Shown piece after piece: positions 60,433-64,000 of a stretch of 64,000 nucleotides of DNA. The notes beneath the pieces are model-generated. The model saw only the letters and a program-made list of their open reading frames with translations. It was not told the origin of the DNA and did no database searches. Both the position numbers and the translations under genes were made by a program. Each line of letters begins with the position of its first letter. The first letter of the stretch is position 1. The stretch is from Angiostrongylus vasorum (taxonomy: Eukaryota > Nematoda > Chromadorea > Rhabditida > Metastrongylidae): assembly GCA_018806985.1 (NCBI GenBank), contig JADANN010000455.1, forward strand, positions 232,486 through 296,485. The letters run 5' to 3'.

Positions 60433-61231
60433 TGCTGCTTTATAGTTTGCCGAGAAGGTGTTAGACGGGCCGGCAGTACACCTCTTCATGTTGTCGATAG
60501 CACCATCTTAGTAGAAGCTAATGAGACATTTCAACCAACCACAATCTATTATGGGATTGGAGATTTCTTCTGAACATTGTGGATTACTCTTTTTGCTAAA
60601 AGTGTTTGCTGAAAGCGCAATGGCCTGACCCATGCATGACGGAGAACCTCAGAATTACTACAATGAGGCCGTGGTACTCTCCACCAACGAAACATTCCAT
60701 GGCCAGTGCTGAACAGAAGGCTTATGAAATTGTGAGTTATCATACACCATAATAATTATGGTCTCGGTCATCATAATAAAATGACATAGCTCTTGTTCAT
60801 TCCATTCCAATCCGTGGAAATTCTCAGTTCGAATTTCTTCATATGTGCTCCAGGGAGAAATCCTGGCGTCGAAATTGTCAATAATGACCATTTAGATGAT
60901 ATCATCGCTAGGGCGTAGCCGACAAAGGTTTTGAAACCCTTCATTAGCACAAATCTTCTCAATCATAATCTCCGATTCGAGTGGTTTTTTAAAGAATCGA
61001 TGCCTTGAAGAAACTCTGTTAACAAATCAGCAATGCCGACAGTCTACTAACGTATGATCAAAGGAAAGGCTGTTTTCGAGAATTATAAACAGCACTTAGA
61101 AAGCGTTCCAGTTTCAGTTTCGCAAAATTTTTTTCGTTTCAGATGGTCTGGTGATGTCGCACCCACTCTTTCTAGTCTGCATCATCAAGTTCTTAGTTGA
61201 GGGATGATAGAGACTAAAAAATAGTACATGT

Positions 61232-61393
61232 GTATGTGTGTGTGTATGTATGTGTGTTATGTTTACGCTTGTTTACGTGCGTATTTGCGTGTGTGCATGC
61301 ATGTGTGTGTGTTGTGTGTGTACATATGTGTGTGACATATGTGTGTGGTTGTGTGTGTACATATGTGTGTATGTGTATGTATATTGAGTACGT

Positions 61394-61481
<88 letters not shown>

Positions 61482-61500
61482 AATGTATGTATGTATGTAT
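61232..61500. repeat. (TG)n/(TA)n/(TATG)n microsatellite
   Basis: Alternating purine-pyrimidine tract with a long TA core at about 61404-61438 and TG runs on both sides. ORFs here are low-complexity artefacts. Confidence 0.9.
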
Positions 61501-63454
61501 TTGTTCAGCGAACAGATCATCAATGTAATTCTGCCACAATTAGACAATCAAGAAGGACTCGGAAGTTTTACTATCCTCTCCGCATACACCAGATTGAACG
61601 CAGCCACAGCGGTAGCTTATTCTGGGGTAGGAAGTGAAGCTCATTAATTCTATCATTTCGGCGACCGAATACACTGGAAATGTTACTGGTTTTTTCAATA
61701 GAAGATGAATGGACTATTTTTAGAGGTGGTAAATACTCCCCACCTGCTTCACAAGCACTTGGTTACAGATTTGGCTGAATTGACGTGAATAGTGTAGTAT
61801 CCACACGTGAAGGCAGACCAAAGCAATCATTTATGAATTTGTTTACGTATAAACGGAAGACATACATAAATACGGTCGAGCAGAAAAAGGAATTCTATCT
61901 TCTGAAGGTGCTTGCATTTCAGAGGAAATATCTCACAGGGTCGCTATTTGTCCACGATTTACCCCGCCGTTCTTTCTCTACCTGGAAACTCGCGTCTTAT
62001 TCTCGTGACCAATCGGCCGGAGATCCTTAAGTGAAGGTGGGCCGTGTTTTTGAGTCCCATAGCCGAAAAAGTCTTTCAGAAGCCAGTGGTCTTGCTTTCG
62101 AAAAAAAATATTTCATGGAAACTTGAGTGCAGAAAGGTTCTTCTCATGGAGTTCGCTCATTGTACTACTCATATTACCTTTATTATGCTTGTAAACATGG
62201 AAATTCCTCACATTGTTTCAAATACATTGTCTGGAAAGATACACACTATCTGAAAGCTCCTTGCTTGATTTTCCCTGCTGCTGCTTTTGCGCATTTTAAC
62301 ACCAGAGTAGAAAAATCGCACCAGTAATGCAACTGCTGTTACAGAGGTCAACACTCTATTCGGCCACAGAGAAGTCAGGCATTTTATTTAGCTTTTTATC
62401 ACTAGCATCGTACCTTAAAGGGAACTCCTTGCCGGAACTCAAAGGGAACTAGTAGAGCAACTAATCTGAAGCTGCTTACCCCCTTAGTGGTACGGCCACT
62501 CATCAACTCAACGTGACAGAGAGCATCATAGGAGGAATTCCCAGCATTAGAGCTTATGTCCCACCGAAGCTAGCTAAGCCATAGTCGCGTTCAAGATTGG
62601 TGCACAATTATAGCTAACGAAGCGAGCGAATGACAGCAATCGGAACTCACATGCAATTAAAAGTGGAAAAAAACACAACAGTTCTCACCAGTCAGTAAGT
62701 CACAAGATAATAAATTTCTTCAGGACCACAAAAGATTACGGGCATTTTGATGGATGTCCGGGTACGATCCGGAATAACAAAAGTAGAAATGGTTCGATCT
62801 ACAGAAAAAAAACAAGCTCAATAAGTTACAGAATGTACACCTTCGTCTCTGTGTCGTATAGTAAGTAGCGGAAAGGAAAGTAGTGGTAAGAGAACAAGTT
62901 TCGAAATCTGCAAGATGTCATTGAATGTTTTCCACAATGACACAATGACTACCCGCCATGAAAAATATTTTTCTTCGTTCAGCAGATACAACATCAGAAT
63001 TGTTGTCACAAACATCGATCTTCACGATCGTTTTTATGGGACGGATCAAATCACACTCAGTGGAATCGCCTTGAAAGAAACAAAGGTAGGAAAATAGATC
63101 TTCGAGAGCTGCATGTAAGACAGGACTTTCGACGGCTATATGCTAAACATCCTGTCATTTATGCAGAATTGATTAGAAAAATCCTGTTGATCTTGACTTC
63201 CACACCTATCGATCCCATACTAAAGAAGTCTACCGAGATCCTTATAAGAAATCCTCCTTTCTTCTTTGCTCGTCAGTCTTCAAATTTCAACAGAACCGTC
63301 AACATAGCGAAAGTCGCAGAACTACTGTACTATTTCCGACGAGACTTTTTGAAATCAAAGGAAGCTCTTAGGTTGAGGATGTTTAAACGAAGTGTCTTCA
63401 TCCTCACTTCACAATTCCTGAGCTGTCAATATGTTTTTTTATATTTTATATGAT

Positions 63455-63808
63455 TCGTCTTCACGTCAACTATACGGATCCCAGGACTTCTCACATTCGA
63501 TTCATTTCCTCGCATCCATCGTCCACAATGGTCTTCCAAGTTTTTACTTGTGGCTTCGGTTGCTGCTTGAGAATTTTCATTTCATCATGAATGTCAAAGA
63601 ATTCTGGTTGAGCAATTCTCCCTGGAGTCCTGAGATAGCCAGGCTGGAGCGTTCCCGATTGGATTGCGTAAAGTGATTTTTCCCAGACAAGTCCGGCACC
63701 GATTTCCCACCCCGGAGGGATGAGGGGACTTGGTTAGCCCGGAGCGGAATCGAACTAGCACTATGCTCGTGACGACGGACATCCCTACCACTGTGCTATT
63801 CGCCTCCT
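63455..63808 (-). mobile_element. SINE-B copy, best preserved
   Basis: On the minus strand it begins with a tRNA-like head: GGAGGCGAATAGCACAGTGG (A-box) and GTTCGATTCCGCTCC (B-box). The core AAGTCCCCTCATCCCTCCGG and GACTTGTCTGGG follows, then a body distinct from SINE-A. About 350 bp. Confidence 0.75.
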
Positions 63809-64000
63809 TGTCAATGCGTTTATTGTGCGGTAATCAAAAAATTTAGAATTTCTATATGTGACAGTAGCTTTCTATAACATAAACAATTCGTTCCACCAAC
63901 GGTCTCGACATTTTCTCACCAAGTGTCACTGATAGATGGGAAACACGGTTCCACTCCATACAGAGAAAGTAAAGCAAACGGTAGAGATGATTGTGTTGTC

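Larger units (their letters stand above)
58520..63450. other. AT-rich spacer, no supported gene
   Basis: Contains one SINE-A fragment and the TG/TA microsatellite. ORFs up to about 95 codons show no recognisable motif. Confidence 0.4.

Noticed and set aside
60549..60962. Overlapping minus-strand ORFs resembling a transposase end
   Set aside because: No DDE/D-type motif or inverted repeats could be confirmed.
61230..61637. Cys/Val/Tyr-rich ORFs on both strands
   Set aside because: Translation of the TG/TA microsatellite.
63740..63808. Possible tRNA gene on the minus strand
   Set aside because: A- and B-boxes are present, but the acceptor and T arms do not pair well and the sequence continues into a SINE body. 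It is the head of SINE-B.
1..64000. CRISPR arrays, rRNA genes, telomere (TTAGGC)n tracts
   Set aside because: None seen; only single chance TTAGGC hexamers occur.

Overview
The window reads as nuclear DNA of a parasitic-type clade V nematode, most likely a strongylid or hookworm relative. The reasons are three intron-rich genes with nematode acceptors (TTTCAG type), acceptor-like AG sites 8-15 nt before the start codons that suit spliced-leader trans-splicing, RTE-type retroelement fragments of the kind abundant in hookworms, and introns and spacers crowded with short tRNA-derived repeats. The species assignment is inference; the gene identities rest on protein motifs read from the sequence.

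Three genes can be modelled almost base by base. At about 2.4-8.6 kb (+) lies a CPSF6/CFIm68 homologue (cfim-2 type): ten exons, one RRM, a Gly/Met/Pro-rich middle, the conserved EFEEIMNRNR block and a C-terminal RS tail. At about 21.0-34.8 kb (+) lies a Prickle homologue (prkl-1 type) with a PET domain, three LIM domains, the Ser/Asp-rich C-terminal block and a CLVS prenylation box. At about 40.25-35.3 kb (-) lies a plastin/fimbrin homologue (plst-1 type) of about 625 residues in 14 exons. Prickle and plastin converge tail to tail with about 550 bp between stop codons. One acts in mRNA 3' end processing, one in planar cell polarity and one in actin bundling; nothing suggests an operon.

Weaker gene evidence: a terminal exon with poly(A) signal at 15.25-15.66 kb (+), facing a two-exon gene end with poly(A) signal at 17.5-16.47 kb (-); an isolated exon at 11.03-11.22 kb (+); protein-like minus-strand ORFs inside a prickle intron at 24.2-25.2 kb; and a GC-rich exon at about 52.0 kb (+).

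The rest, above all 8.6-20.9 kb and 40.3-64 kb, is repeat-rich. I see one SINE family (SINE-A, about 270 bp, more than a dozen copies or fragments, several with 10-14 bp target-site duplications); two other tRNA-like elements (SINE-B, SINE-C) that share a roughly 60 bp core with SINE-A but carry different heads; a further short family (SINE-D); a roughly 330 bp repeat E; three decayed RTE fragments; microsatellites; and several local tandem or inverted duplications. The modular SINE superfamily with a shared core is the most interesting candidate for something undescribed. Prickle carries two apparent homopolymer frameshifts that look like assembly errors.
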